This document shows, piece by piece, positions 36,101 through 46,937 of a stretch of DNA of 64,000 bases. The translations under genes were made by a program, and so were the position numbers. This stretch comes from Anaeramoeba flamelloides (Eukaryota; Metamonada; Anaeramoebidae): positions 2,108,001 to 2,172,000 of the forward strand of contig JANTQA010000045.1 in assembly GCA_027625915.1 (NCBI GenBank), written 5' to 3'. The first letter of the stretch is position 1. Every line of letters starts with the position of its first letter. The notes beneath the pieces were generated by a model. That model saw nothing but the letters and a program-made list of their open reading frames with translations. It did not search any database and was not told where the DNA came from.

Positions 36101-39100
36101 ACCCGTTTAAGGAATTAGTGTCTACCAACGAGAAGTCCAAGATTAAAGTAAATTGTTATTGGGTGTAAATCACATTAGTGCGTCCATGGTTCAAATGTCT
36201 CTAAAAAATGGATTAGTAAAGTAGTACTATTTGTTGATTTCATCAATATTAAATTATATCAATGTATTAGTAAAAAAACCCAACAAATTCAGTAAAAAAT
36301 CTATCTTTTGCCACAAATTTAAAGGTTGAAACATCAATTTTCAGACTCCAAAGTTGCAAAATATCTTTCTTAAATTTTATGGTGAAATGTAGATTTACAA
36401 AAACGAAATTTGATTTTTTTGAAAAAAATTAAATAATTAACAAATAAGATTATTTTAGACAAATTATTTCAGAAATATTGGAAATATATTGATGTTACAT
36501 TTAACTGTAGAAAAATAAAACAAAACTAACCAGTATTTGGGTTTTTATGTTAATGATTATTAAAGTTAATCTTTGAAATTAAAAAATTAAAAAAAATATT
36601 TACTTTTGCAAGTTCTAAATACTGTTTTTTTCCGATTTGAATTATTAAATCCAAAAATACTATTAATTTTGAGTTTCTATTTTAAGATTTGGAAAAATAA
36701 TTAAAAAAAAATCTAAAATAATTTTTTTAATCGAGATAATTAGTAAAAAATCCAAGAATTTATTGTGTAATAATAATTATAATAGATTTTTTAGAATTCA
36801 CAGAAACCACGTGAATCATGCAGCACTAATATCATTTACACCCAATTCCATCATACTTTCATTATAGATGAATCTATGGTCAAGTTAATTGCTTAAAGTT
36901 GTTTTTTTTTTTGAGTTTTCTGTTTATTCCGAAAATAATTAGATTTTCGTTAGGTTTTTTTTACTTTAGAAATAAACCGAAAATTTTAATAAATTTTCTG
37001 TTTATTTCTAAAGTAAAAAAAACCTAGAATACTCCAAAAATAAAATAGAAAACCTCAAAAAAACCTAGAACACTTAACAAACAAAAACTAAAGGTCTCGA
37101 AAAGCGCTTTTTGCTTTTCTTAAATTTTGGAAATTAGTAGGACAATTTTCTTAAATTTTCTTTTTATTTCTCAAATTAAAAAAAACATGATTGCACCCCA
37201 CAAACCCTTAATGCCGAATTCAGAGATATTATTTAACCGAGCAAAAGTTCGAATCCGGCCCCCCCCCCCCCCAGAATCAAATTTGTTGCATAAAGAGTGA
37301 GGAATTGTGTTCCAATTCACATTCAGGTTCAATTTTTTAGCGAAAAAATATTTAAATTTGTCACAATAATTTCTTCATAAAATTAATGGTTCTATGAAGC
37401 ATAACCACGATTTTTTTAATTAGAAATCGCATCTATGTGGTATTATGGTTTTTGTAACTTTTTGAGAAAATTATAAACAATCATAAATAATGCGGTTATT
37501 AGTACTCGAACATTCTATTCTTCAGATTAGTATTGTAAGCTGAATTCTTTATCACATTATTAAATCTTAAACGTTTCATTTTTTACAATTTTGTAATTTA
37601 AATTACAAAACTGTAAACCCTTTTTAACAAAAACAAACATCTAAAAAAGATAAATTTTGTTTACAGATGATTTGATTCTAATAATGGAAGGACCAATAAC
37701 GGAAATTGATCAAAAATTAGTAAAAATATATAAAATTATTCAAGAATTTGGAATGAATCCAAACACTGACCAAACTTTTGAAATTTAACCAATTATCCGA
37801 AATAAAATATTTAATAGGAATTATGATAGAAAAGGAACATTATTAACAAAAAAATATCGAAAAAGTTAAAGATAGTTTTTAAAAAAATATAACTTGATTT
37901 TTAACCAAAAAAAAAAATTAGCTAATGGTGTAAAATTCCAAATGTTTAAATCGATTTATATTAGTCAATTATTCTATGAACTAGTTATTTTTAATTTGAT
38001 CAACAAGATTTCAATTTAATCAATCTTTGGGTAAATAAAAAAAATACAAAATTTTTAAAAAATAAATCCATATTCCCCTAGAATAATTTATTAAACTGAA
38101 GCAAAAATTGATAAAGGCAGATTTTCGATCTATAAAAGAAGATATAAACTTAAAAATAAATTAAAACTCAAAAAGAAATTTTGGGTTTTGGACCTATATC
38201 CAAAATTTTAAAGTTTTAAAAAAAGATGAAAATATAAATTATTTAATAGAAAACGTGAAATTTTAGAAATGCAAATCTAAACGATTTTAGAGAAAATTTA
38301 AATATAAATAGTTCTGGATGGAAAGGCCAATAATATTTAAAAATTATTAGATATAATAATAATAACAATAAACAGTCGTGTGGCAGAGCTTTGTGGAGGG
38401 CTGTAGAGTATCTAGTTATTTTTTTTTTTTTGGAAATTAAAAAAAAAAACAAAACCCAAAAAAACAAACCAAACGAGCTTTTCGCGTGAATAATACTTTA
38501 TTAAGAAAATTGACCAATTTTACGAATTAACAGAAAACTTGAGAAAAGATAACTCAATATATTTTAATAATTTAAGAAATCAAAATGAAAATTTAGTAAT
38601 TTTTCTGTTTATTTCTACAAATAAAATAAACTGAACAACAAAAAACTATTTACAATTTATGTAAATAATATTAAAACTTAGATACAGATGAAGATACCGA
38701 TCATTTTTTCTGGGATTTTCCAGTCTATTAAGAAAATCGAATAATATAATTCAAATTAATAACAATAAAAAAAAAATAATATCTTAAATACTATTCAAAA
38801 TCAAGAATCATTATTTATCTTGTCATTATTTCAAGATAAAGAAAATTATGATTCTAAATCAAATTTAAAAAAAAAAAAAATAGAAGTGCCGTCAAGTGCC
38901 GTAGAGTGTCGAAAAGTGTCCAAGTTTTCCAGAATTCAAAAGAATAGAGAAAAATCTTTGATTTAACTCAATTCTTGAATAATGGAAAACCTAACGGCGG
39001 TTTTTTTTTTTAATTTAAGAAATAAAAAAAAAACCTAACTAAATTTTCGGTTTATTTCTCAAATTAAAAAAAACCAAACGTAGAGTGTCGTAGAGTGCCT

Positions 39101-40816
39101 AGGTTTTTTTTAATTTTAGAAATAAAAAGAAAATTTTTGAAATTTTCTTTTTTTAAAATTAAAAAAAACCTAACGGCGGGTTTCTTGAGGTTTTCTGTTT
39201 CATTTGTTAAATCTATCGATTTTCGTTAGGTTTTTTTGAGTTTTCTATTTATTTGGAAAATCAATAGATTTTCGTTAGGTTTTTTTTACTTTAGAAATAA
39301 ACCGAAAATTTTTTAAAATTTTCGGTTTATTTCTAAAGTAAAAAAAACCTAGAACACTTCACAAATAAAATAGAAAACTCAAGAAAAGCTAACCTGCAGT
39401 TTTCCAGAATTTAAAAAAAAATAGAGAAAAATCAAAAATTTTACTCTATTTTTTTAATTTAAAAAAAACTTACCGACTTTAATATGAAATTAATTTCCAC
39501 TCTTTAAAATAAAAAAAAAAAAAGTTAAAAATTTAAAAATAATAATAAAATTGATTTTTAAAAGTTTACAAAGACTATATTTGATGTTTAAATACCGTAT
39601 AAAAATGTGTGTAATGATTTTAATTTTAAATTGATATTCTATAGTTAAGCATATTTTATATTCATTCTTCTACTTCTTATTTATTTTTATGCATTTATAT
39701 ATAATATAATAGAATAAATATCTTTGGGATGAACAAGGAACGAAATTTACTGTTACTGTTGGCAATCCAAAAAAAGAAGGAAAAATCAGGAATTTCACAA
39801 CATATCAAATAGCAAGCCGCGGCACAAGTGTACCTAAAAGATATTCAAATTTTGTCTGGCTTCGAACCAAATTAGTCTCTGAATATCCAAACTTATTAAT
39901 TCCACCCATTCCTGAAAAGCAGTCAAACAAATTTGATGAAAAGGTGATTAAAAACCGAAAAATTGGATTAGAAAATTTTTTAAATTGGATCACAGCGCAC
40001 CCGGTACTACGAACGTCACCTTTAGTGACAAACTTTTTAAAAGAAAAAATGGATTCGAATCAAAAAAAATTTTCAAAGAAACTTGGGAAGCGATCAATAC
40101 CCTTTTCACAAAAAATTGGTTACCAGTCTGGCTTATCCTCAACTGAAGAAACAGAGGAAGTAGATCGATTCATAGAAGGAATAAATTCATTGACAGAACA
40201 TTTAAACATTGTTTGTAAATCAATAAAAAATAATTTAATAAAAAACAGAGTAATGATAGCTAACGATTTGAAAAAACTCGGAAAGGCCTATCAAGATCTT
40301 TCATCTAATGATGGCAAGGGAATCTGTTGGAAAAATAATTGTAAAAACTCCAGAAAAATACAAGATGGCTTAAATACAATTGGAAGAAATATGACAGCAA
40401 TCTCACAATCTTGGATGGATTTATCCGAAATTGAAACGTACAAATTATTAAATACATTTAAACAATATCAAAAAATTAATACATCCATGATAGATTGTCT
40501 TAAGCCCAGAAACGAAAGCTGTGATAAATTTAATTATACTCAAAAAAAATTTATACAGTTTTCAACAAATTCAAACCCAAAATTAGATGAGATTAGAAAG
40601 CAAGTCGAAATTACAGAAGAAAATAGAACTCTAATGAATAAAATTGCTTTAGCTGAAATGGAATTCCTTCACCTACAGAGACAAAAAGATTTTAAAAAAA
40701 TGTTGACAGAATATGTTAAACAACAAATTTCATTCCATACAAATATTTCCAAAAAATGGAAAGACACAAAAAAAATTTTCGATTCAATAGAAATTGAGAG
40801 AAATTCAAATAATTAA
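32250..40816 (+). CDS. SNX9/18/33-type sorting nexin (SH3-PX-BAR), 3 exons
   Basis: Predicted to couple phosphoinositide-rich curved membrane to actin and dynamin, as SNX9 does in endocytosis. Exons 32250-32776, 32876-32969 and 39713-40816 give 574 aa (human SNX9 595). The SH3 domain occupies residues about 8-62 (ALYDY-like [23 protein letters not shown]). An acidic Glu run and a Gln/Thr/Asn-rich linker follow. The PX domain begins near 208 ([17 protein letters not shown]) and has the lipid-binding motif KRYSNF (249-254) and LIPPIPEK. The last about 230 residues align in pattern with the SNX9 BAR domain, including AEMEFLH and [15 protein letters not shown]. The 6.7 kb second intron holds two TIR elements, a LINE copy and two palindrome arrays; extra small exons inside it cannot be excluded, but phase 0 on both sides and total length argue that none is needed. 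Confidence 0.9.
33703..34163. mobile_element. MITE family A copy 3, in the SNX9-type intron
   Basis: Element 33706-34160 (455 bp) between perfect TAA duplications. Ends CCGTTCTGGAAAAAAAG and CTTTTTTTCCACAACGA. The interior matches copy 1 in orientation, with a short extra segment near the right end. Confidence 0.85.
36144..36859. mobile_element. TIR element family C copy 1, in the SNX9-type intron
   Basis: 716 bp with about 37-bp imperfect inverted ends (36144-36180 and 36823-36859) sharing ATTGGGTGTAAAT and ATTAGTGC. A related sequence, without a clear right end, starts at about 62010. The similarity between the copies also reaches about 80 bp to the left of the inverted end. No coding content. 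Confidence 0.75.
36900..37195. repeat. Palindrome array 2 (SNX9-type intron)
   Basis: Core palindrome 36951-37025 (TAGG-T8-ACTTTAGAAATAAA...) with one arm mismatch, flanked by GATTTTCGT and CCTAGAATACTCC modules as in array 1. It starts about 45 bp after the family C element. Confidence 0.78.
37640..38900 (+). mobile_element. Old LINE copy in the SNX9-type intron
   Basis: Starts with the reverse-transcriptase catalytic box [20 protein letters not shown] (37668-37730), then a weak [10 protein letters not shown] (about 37810-37840), the [14 protein letters not shown] stretch near 38125-38160, and a degraded knuckle with [10 protein letters not shown] near 38695-38740. It reads in the same direction as the host gene and has many frame breaks. 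At about 38340-38640 it is interrupted by non-LINE DNA at the same place as the copy at 14 kb, and a palindrome array follows its 3' end. It is the only copy in the window that keeps the xxDD motif. Confidence 0.78.
38880..39480. repeat. Palindrome array 3 (SNX9-type intron)
   Basis: Largest array: at least five palindromic modules in 600 bp, introduced by AAGTGCCGTCAAGTGCCGTA repeats. The module at 39276-39351 has perfect 37-bp arms around a 2-base centre. CTAACGGCGG separates modules. It ends 0.2 kb before the PX-BAR exon. Confidence 0.82.
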
Positions 40817-41529
40817 TACATTAATACGCCACTCGATTTATTAATTTTGTGATCATTATTGTTTTTTTTTTTTTTTTATATTTTATATTTTTATCATTTT
40901 TTTATTTTATTTATTTTTCTTTTTCTTATTATATTAATTCGTTTATTGATTAACTCGTTAATAAATTATTAATTTTTTAAAAAATAATTAAAAATTCAAA
41001 TACAGTTATTATACAAATGTGTGGAAATATATCTTTTTCGAAATCGATCAGAAAGCAGTTCTAAATTCTATCTAGAACTTTTTTTATTTACAATTTTAAA
41101 TGCCTTTATTTTATAATTTGTTTTAAAATTATTTTGGTTATTAAACATGAAAAAATCAGAAATAATTTTACACTTCACTAATATGAAAAAATAAAATTGA
41201 AAATGCCAAGTGAGACAAAACTATTACTTCAATTATCATTTCATCTTGTTAATTGAGTTTATTAACAATATAATCAACATTCCAGTTCTTAAAAATCTTG
41301 GGGATGTTGTATTTATCGTTATTAATAGTACTGCCTTTTTTAAAAGTCTCTAGTCTAGAAAAAAAGGTATATTTTGGGGTAAAAAATTTTAAATGAATGT
41401 GAAAATGAATTTCCCATAAATTCAACTTTAGGATATTTTTTTGAAGAGATAATAACAAATAGTTTTTGAAACACTCTACTCTTCTAAAAAAACTCAAATA
41501 ATGAAAAAAAATTCCTGATGATAAATATT
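40817..41529. other. 3' flank of the SNX9-type gene
   Basis: AT-rich. The minus strand has a 94-codon open frame at 41249-41533 (ending IFKNWNVDYIVNKLN) with no known relative; it may be the remnant of a repeat ORF. Nothing else seen. Confidence 0.4.
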
Positions 41530-42140
41530 GCAATGCCGGTCAAGTACCGAGCTTTACTTGAGGTTTTTTATTTCATATGTAAAATCTATTGATTTTACAC
41601 ATAAATAGAAAACTCAAGAAAAGTTAACGGAAAGTGTCCAGAGAGTGCAGTCAAGTACGTATTTTTTTTTAAAAATTAAAAAAAAGCTAACGGTTTTTTC
41701 AGAATTTAAAAGAATTGAGTAAAATCATATATATTTTACTCAATTCTTTTAAATTTTAGAAAGGTTAATGGTGTTTTTTTTTTATTTTTGGAATAAACCA
41801 AAAATTTTGTAAATTTTCGGTTCATTTCAGAAATTAAAAAAAGCCTAATGGAGGTTTTCTTGCTGTTTTCTGTTTTATTTGTAAAGTACCTATCTTTTCT
41901 TGAGGTTTTCTGTTTTTTTTTGTTAAGTATTCTAGGTTTTTTTGAGGTTTTCGATTTTATTTCGAAAATCTATTGATTGTCGAAATAAATAGAGAACTCA
42001 AAAAAGCAAAACGAAAATCTATTGATTTTCTAAATAAAAAGAAAACTCAAGAAAATATAAGAGCAGTTTTCCAGAATTCAAAAGGATATAGTAAAATCTT
42101 AGATTTTAATCAATTCTTTTAAATTCTGGAAAAGCTAAAG
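41530..42140. repeat. Palindrome array 4 (downstream of the SNX9-type gene)
   Basis: Module set similar to array 3, for example 41702-41760 (AAAGAATTGAGTAAAAT inverted around ATATAT) and 42064-42135. AGTGCAGTCAAGTAC-type linkers and GCTAACGG joints are present. No LINE sequence was recognised next to it. Confidence 0.75.
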
Positions 42141-45100
42141 GAAAATTAAAAAAAAAAATATTTATACAAATTTCAAAAACAAATAATTCCTTAATCATCC
42201 AAATAATTGATTCCGATATGATAGAACAATTAATTCATTAATAATTACAAATAATTGATTACTTATTTAAAAGAGATTCATCATATTTAAAATACTTTTA
42301 AAATATAATAAAATGACTTCTTTTCTGTAGAGAAAAAATTCTTCAATTTTTTTACTATTAAATTTGAAGAAAACTCTTAATAAAACCATGAAAATTAAAT
42401 TTTGCAACTTAAATTGAAAAATATATTTTTAAATATTTTTTTGATCAGTGATCTTTTATTAACCAATTGTGTTTATTATAATTGAAGTTATGAAAAAGTG
42501 TAAAATTAGCCAATATTTAATTTTTTTTTGAAAAATTTTTTTAATGATCATGCTGTGTAATACCTGAAATAATTTCTTTTCCATTTTTTTTAAAAATTTA
42601 TTGGTCTTTAAAATAGAAAAAAAATATACACTTCACACCGTTTTACTCAAATTTCTCAAGTAATAACTTGAAATTGTTAATTGACTTTTTCTATGAATCG
42701 ATGATTTTTAATTATTTTTACACCAGATATTTATGTTTATTGACAATTGTACCTTGGTGTATTTTTTAAGGAATATCGGCACCCGATACTCTTCTATAAT
42801 TAAAGTATGTTGTAATTGGAATTGAAAACAATTATATTAGTCCTCTGTATTTTGAAAAATGCTCTAAAAAATTCATTAGAACTATTAGTATATAAAAAAT
42901 TATTGGGGTTTTTAATTTTTGATTATAATTAATAATTATCATTTAGGAGAATTTTTTTTTTTACTTTTTTAAATAGAAAATTTATAAAACCTAAATAATA
43001 ATATTCCAGGAATTTAAAAAATTAATATTTAGAAACCCACTATGTATTTATTTTTTCAATTTTTCCAATTTCAAAACGACTCAATAACCATCAATAAAAA
43101 AAAAACTCAAACAATCATATTAGATGTATTTTTTTTTTTATAAAGAAAGTTATATTTTCTTATATTTTCATTATTTAAGAAATAATTAGTCAAAAGAATC
43201 TCTGAGTCAATTAGCCAAATATCAAAAAAATAGAATTTTTTTAATAAATTAATTTATCTATGGAGACATAGTTATGAAAAAAATACCTTACACGAAAATA
43301 ATTTCTTCAAGCAATTTGTATCTTCAGAATTAGTGAAATTGCTTGAGAATTTCTTTTATTTAATCATTATCCCTTAAAAATTATAACTCATCACTTATTA
43401 GAATGGCTATTCATAGTTTACACATATTAAAAACAATACCCAAGAAATCAAAAACAATAAAAAAACTTTGATTGGTCAAATTCATAGTAAACCCTGATAA
43501 AAAATAGATTTTTTTTAATAGGTAGATCTACTTATTCCATCAAACAATTAAATGTTTCCTCCATAGACATATCACTTTCATGAACTTTTTTTAGGTTTAT
43601 TGACGAGTTAATAAAAATATTTATTTAGTTATAAAAATTATTTGATTAAATGATCCTGATATTAACATTAAAACTCGAACCCGGGATAATTTTCATGTTC
43701 TGCATTTTTTTATTCTATATCTTTAATAAAAATATTTTACAACTTTAGAATATTAAAATTGATTATTCAACCTTTCTATTTTCCAAAATTCTATGGGTTT
43801 TTACTAAAATAAACACAATTTTTAAAGAGATTTAATTATTGTTTTTTACCAAACATAAGAGTTTGGAATTTTAAACTTTAAAAAATAATTAAACTTAACT
43901 TTGCCCTAAATTTAATCCTCTAGATTTGTAAAAGTTTTGATCTGAAAATTATCAACTTGCTTTTTTTCTTAGCTACTTAATACCTAATAAAGTCTCATTC
44001 CCTTTTATAAGCCTTTCCATTTGAAATTATTATTTAACTAAAATCTTTTTCAAAAATTGCTACTCACCCGAAATAATAAAATGAAAAAAAAAAAATTCTC
44101 CTTTAGTATTCAAGAACAATTAATAACTAAATATGATTTTTAATTCACTTTTAAATCATTCTAAATATATAAAAGCCTGATATACTAAAAATTAAAAAAA
44201 AAAAAATAAAACCAAAAACTAAAACAAAGTGAGCCACAATTTTTAAAATGAGCATTATGGATTTTTTATTACTGAACTTTCACTCAAAAAAAGTTGAACA
44301 ACAAGATTTTTTATGAATAATTAAATTCATTTTCTAATACATTACATAGTTACAATTTTCATAGTGATCATTGGTATTTTTGAAGATCTTTTTTTTTTAA
44401 AACACGATCTTTTTTTTTAAAAAAAAAAGAAAAAGGAAAATTTTTCAAAAAAAAGAAAAAGAAAAGAAATTAAAAAAAAAGAAAAAGAAAATATGAAAAA
44501 AAAACAATAGAAAAACAAAAATTTGAAAAAGCAAAACCAAAATTTGCAAAATTAGAAAAAATGATTCTGATCCAAAAATTTGAAAATATTTTTTTAAGGA
44601 TACTGGAATAAACCCTCAAAACAGCTTCCATAAATATTATAAAGCGAGTCAAAATTTTTGTAAAATAGTTTATTTATTGAAAAATTGTTCTTTTTTTATT
44701 TGACCAATCATCCAATTTTAAATAGAAACTGTTAAAATTGAAAGTTGTTGCAATAATTGTAGTTTATAATGAATACTATAAGTGAACAAGAACACACAAA
44801 ATAATCAAAATAAGATACAAAAAAACCCAATTAAACACAAAAAAAGAATTTCCATTATAACCTAAAATCTTTTTTTTTTTAAAAAGAAACAATTTTGAAA
44901 AAAAAAAATATGTGTCTTTTATTCAAGATTGTGACTTAAAGTTCGAGTGATTACTGCAAAAAATAATTGTTTAAAATAAAAAAAAATACCTTTTAGTAAT
45001 TTTTATGAGTAGCTAAAACTAATCAATAACCAACCTATCTATGATGTGGGATCTATCTCCAAAATCAACAACTAAGAATGAGGAAATTTTTCGAAAAAAG

Positions 45101-46145
45101 TGCCCAAGAGCGATACTCAGTTTCCAAGTAGAATGGTTATGAATTCTTATCTTGAAAATAATTCTGTATATAATTTCAAGTATTGTTCTTTGGACTTTTT
45201 TTGAGATTTCGATGATTTTTTTTCATTTCATTTTTTAAATGAATTATTTTTTATCCCAAGAATATTAAAAAATTCCCACCCTGTCAAATTTAGAGTGTTT
45301 CAAAATAAACACAAGATTAAAATAAAATAGAATTAAATTGATTATGTATTGAAATATATCAATTGGTTTTAAATGAAAGAAATTTAACCCTTCGAAAATA
45401 TAAAATAAGAAACCATAATTTTTTTTTTTGAAATTTGATTATTGAAATTGAGAATGTGTTTGAACTTTTTTTTTTGTAATGTAATTTTTTGATTATAGAG
45501 AAAATTGATTAAAACTTTTTTTTGTTAATTGAATTTTTTGTACAATCAAAAGAAAGACAATTTCAACAATACCCTTTTTATTTTAAAGCCACTCCTTGAG
45601 TGTGAAACAAATCTATGTTAAGTGACATGAACCTTAAAAAAAAATTTTTTTTTGTTGTAATTTATAAATTAGAATTTCCTTTAAAAAGTATACAAACTCT
45701 AATCTTTTTTTCAATTCTTCAATATGATTACCATTCGTCACTATTAGTTCACCCAAAATATTTCAATTATTAGATTAAAAAATGGATCAAATAAATTGAA
45801 TATTGGCATAATTTCAAATTACATTTGACAGACTCAAAATTCCTAAGATTAAAAATGAAGTGAAAAATTTATTCCAATTTATGAATAATATATTAGTAAT
45901 TATCGAATTGAATTTATAAAATAAAACCCAGTAACTCAATTGCAAACAAACATGAGGAAACAACTTTTAACAACATTGCTGTCCGAATTACAAAATTTAA
46001 AAAAATAACAATTTTTGCATTGCAAAAGATTCCAACAAAAATGGATTTTCTTTTGTTCACTGTTTGTGGAAAAACAATCACAATTAAGAGAATATAAAGA
46101 TCCAAGAAAGTTTAAAAGAGTTTTTCTTTTATTATTTATTCAATT
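42141..46145. other. 4 kb AT-rich spacer without recognised genes
   Basis: No exon with coding character. 44400-44530 is an A-rich Lys/Phe-type low-complexity tract. 45045-45150 belongs to the same dispersed repeat as the window's right end. Confidence 0.5.
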
Positions 46146-46937
46146 TTATTTCTTGGTAATTAATTCACCAAAATTTACTTTTTTCATTCTTCTTTTTCTT
46201 TTTAATTGCTTCGAAATGGGATCTTGATTTTTCTTTGAAGGTAGATCATTTTCTTTTTTTATTTTAATTGGGTTGTTGTAAGTTTCAAAATTTGTAGGTG
46301 TTGAATTTTTTTGTTGAAAAGATCTTTCTTGTTTGATATTTATTCTTGTTTGATTTTTTGCTTGGATTTTCCTTTTCCGAGATGGTGTTTGATCCTTTTC
46401 TATTTTTATTTGAAGCTCACCAAGTTGGTTGTTGTGTTTGTTTATTTTGTTTTTCAAATTACTCTCAATTTCTTTTTCTTTTTCGTTTTCTTTTTCTTTT
46501 TCTTTTTCTTTTTCTTTTTCTTTTTCCTTTTCTTTTTCTTTTTTGTTCAAAGTAAAGCTACCATCCAAAGGAGGCTGTTTAAAGAGTTCAGGAGATACAC
46601 AGCGCTCAGATTCTTGATCAGTTTCCTTTTTTTGATCAAACTTTTTTGTACGATTTAATGGGTAGACTTCAAAAAGATCGATCGAATCCTTTTTTGTTAA
46701 TTTGTTGGGTGGATCGCGATTATTTGTTTTTTCTTTTTGATTTGAAGCAACTATACCTTCAATCAAATACTGTGGTAGATGATCTTGCTGTGAATCTGGA
46801 GTTTCTTGTAGATTTAAAGTCGTCGTTTTTTTCTTCTTGATCTTTTTCGTGGTTTGTTGGTAATCAGTTGGTAAACTGAGTGGATATTTTTTTTGGGTCA
46901 TATTTGAGAAAAAATGTTTTTTGAAAAAACCTTTCAT
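46146..46937 (-). CDS. Lys/Glu-repeat basic protein, unknown function
   Basis: Uninterrupted 263-aa reading frame with no family recognised. The N-terminus is short and hydrophobic/basic (MKGFFKKHFF) and is not a convincing signal peptide. The middle has a run of alternating Lys-Glu about 28 residues long (about 132-160). The C-terminal 100 residues are very basic, with several KKRK-like clusters (PSRKRKIQ, KRKRRMKK) suitable for nuclear import or nucleic-acid binding. Codon use and mild GC enrichment resemble the other genes, and Met is preceded by an AT-only leader. The KE tract matches a style also seen in the DPP8/9-like protein here. Opposite-strand open frames are shadows of this repeat. 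It could be a lineage-specific nuclear protein; that is inference only. Confidence 0.65.
   Translation of the reverse strand: MKGFFKKHFFSNMTQKKYPLSLPTDYQQTTKKIKKKKTTTLNLQETPDSQQDHLPQYLIEGIVASNQKEKTNNRDPPNKLTKKDSIDLFEVYPLNRTKKFDQKKETDQESERCVSPELFKQPPLDGSFTLNKKEKEKEKEKEKEKEKEKENEKEKEIESNLKNKINKHNNQLGELQIKIEKDQTPSRKRKIQAKNQTRINIKQERSFQQKNSTPTNFETYNNPIKIKKENDLPSKKNQDPISKQLKRKRRMKKVNFGELITKK

Noticed and set aside
37245-37275. tRNA-like GTTCGAATCC box before a poly-C run
   Set aside because: No T-stem or acceptor stem can be formed with the sequence upstream; the C14 run is simple repeat.
38243-38467. 74-codon minus-strand frame
   Set aside because: Falls across LINE and inserted repeat DNA, antisense, and is low complexity.
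46311-46658. Phe/Ser-rich open frames on the plus strand
   Set aside because: They are the reverse reading of the Lys-Glu repeat in the gene on the minus strand.
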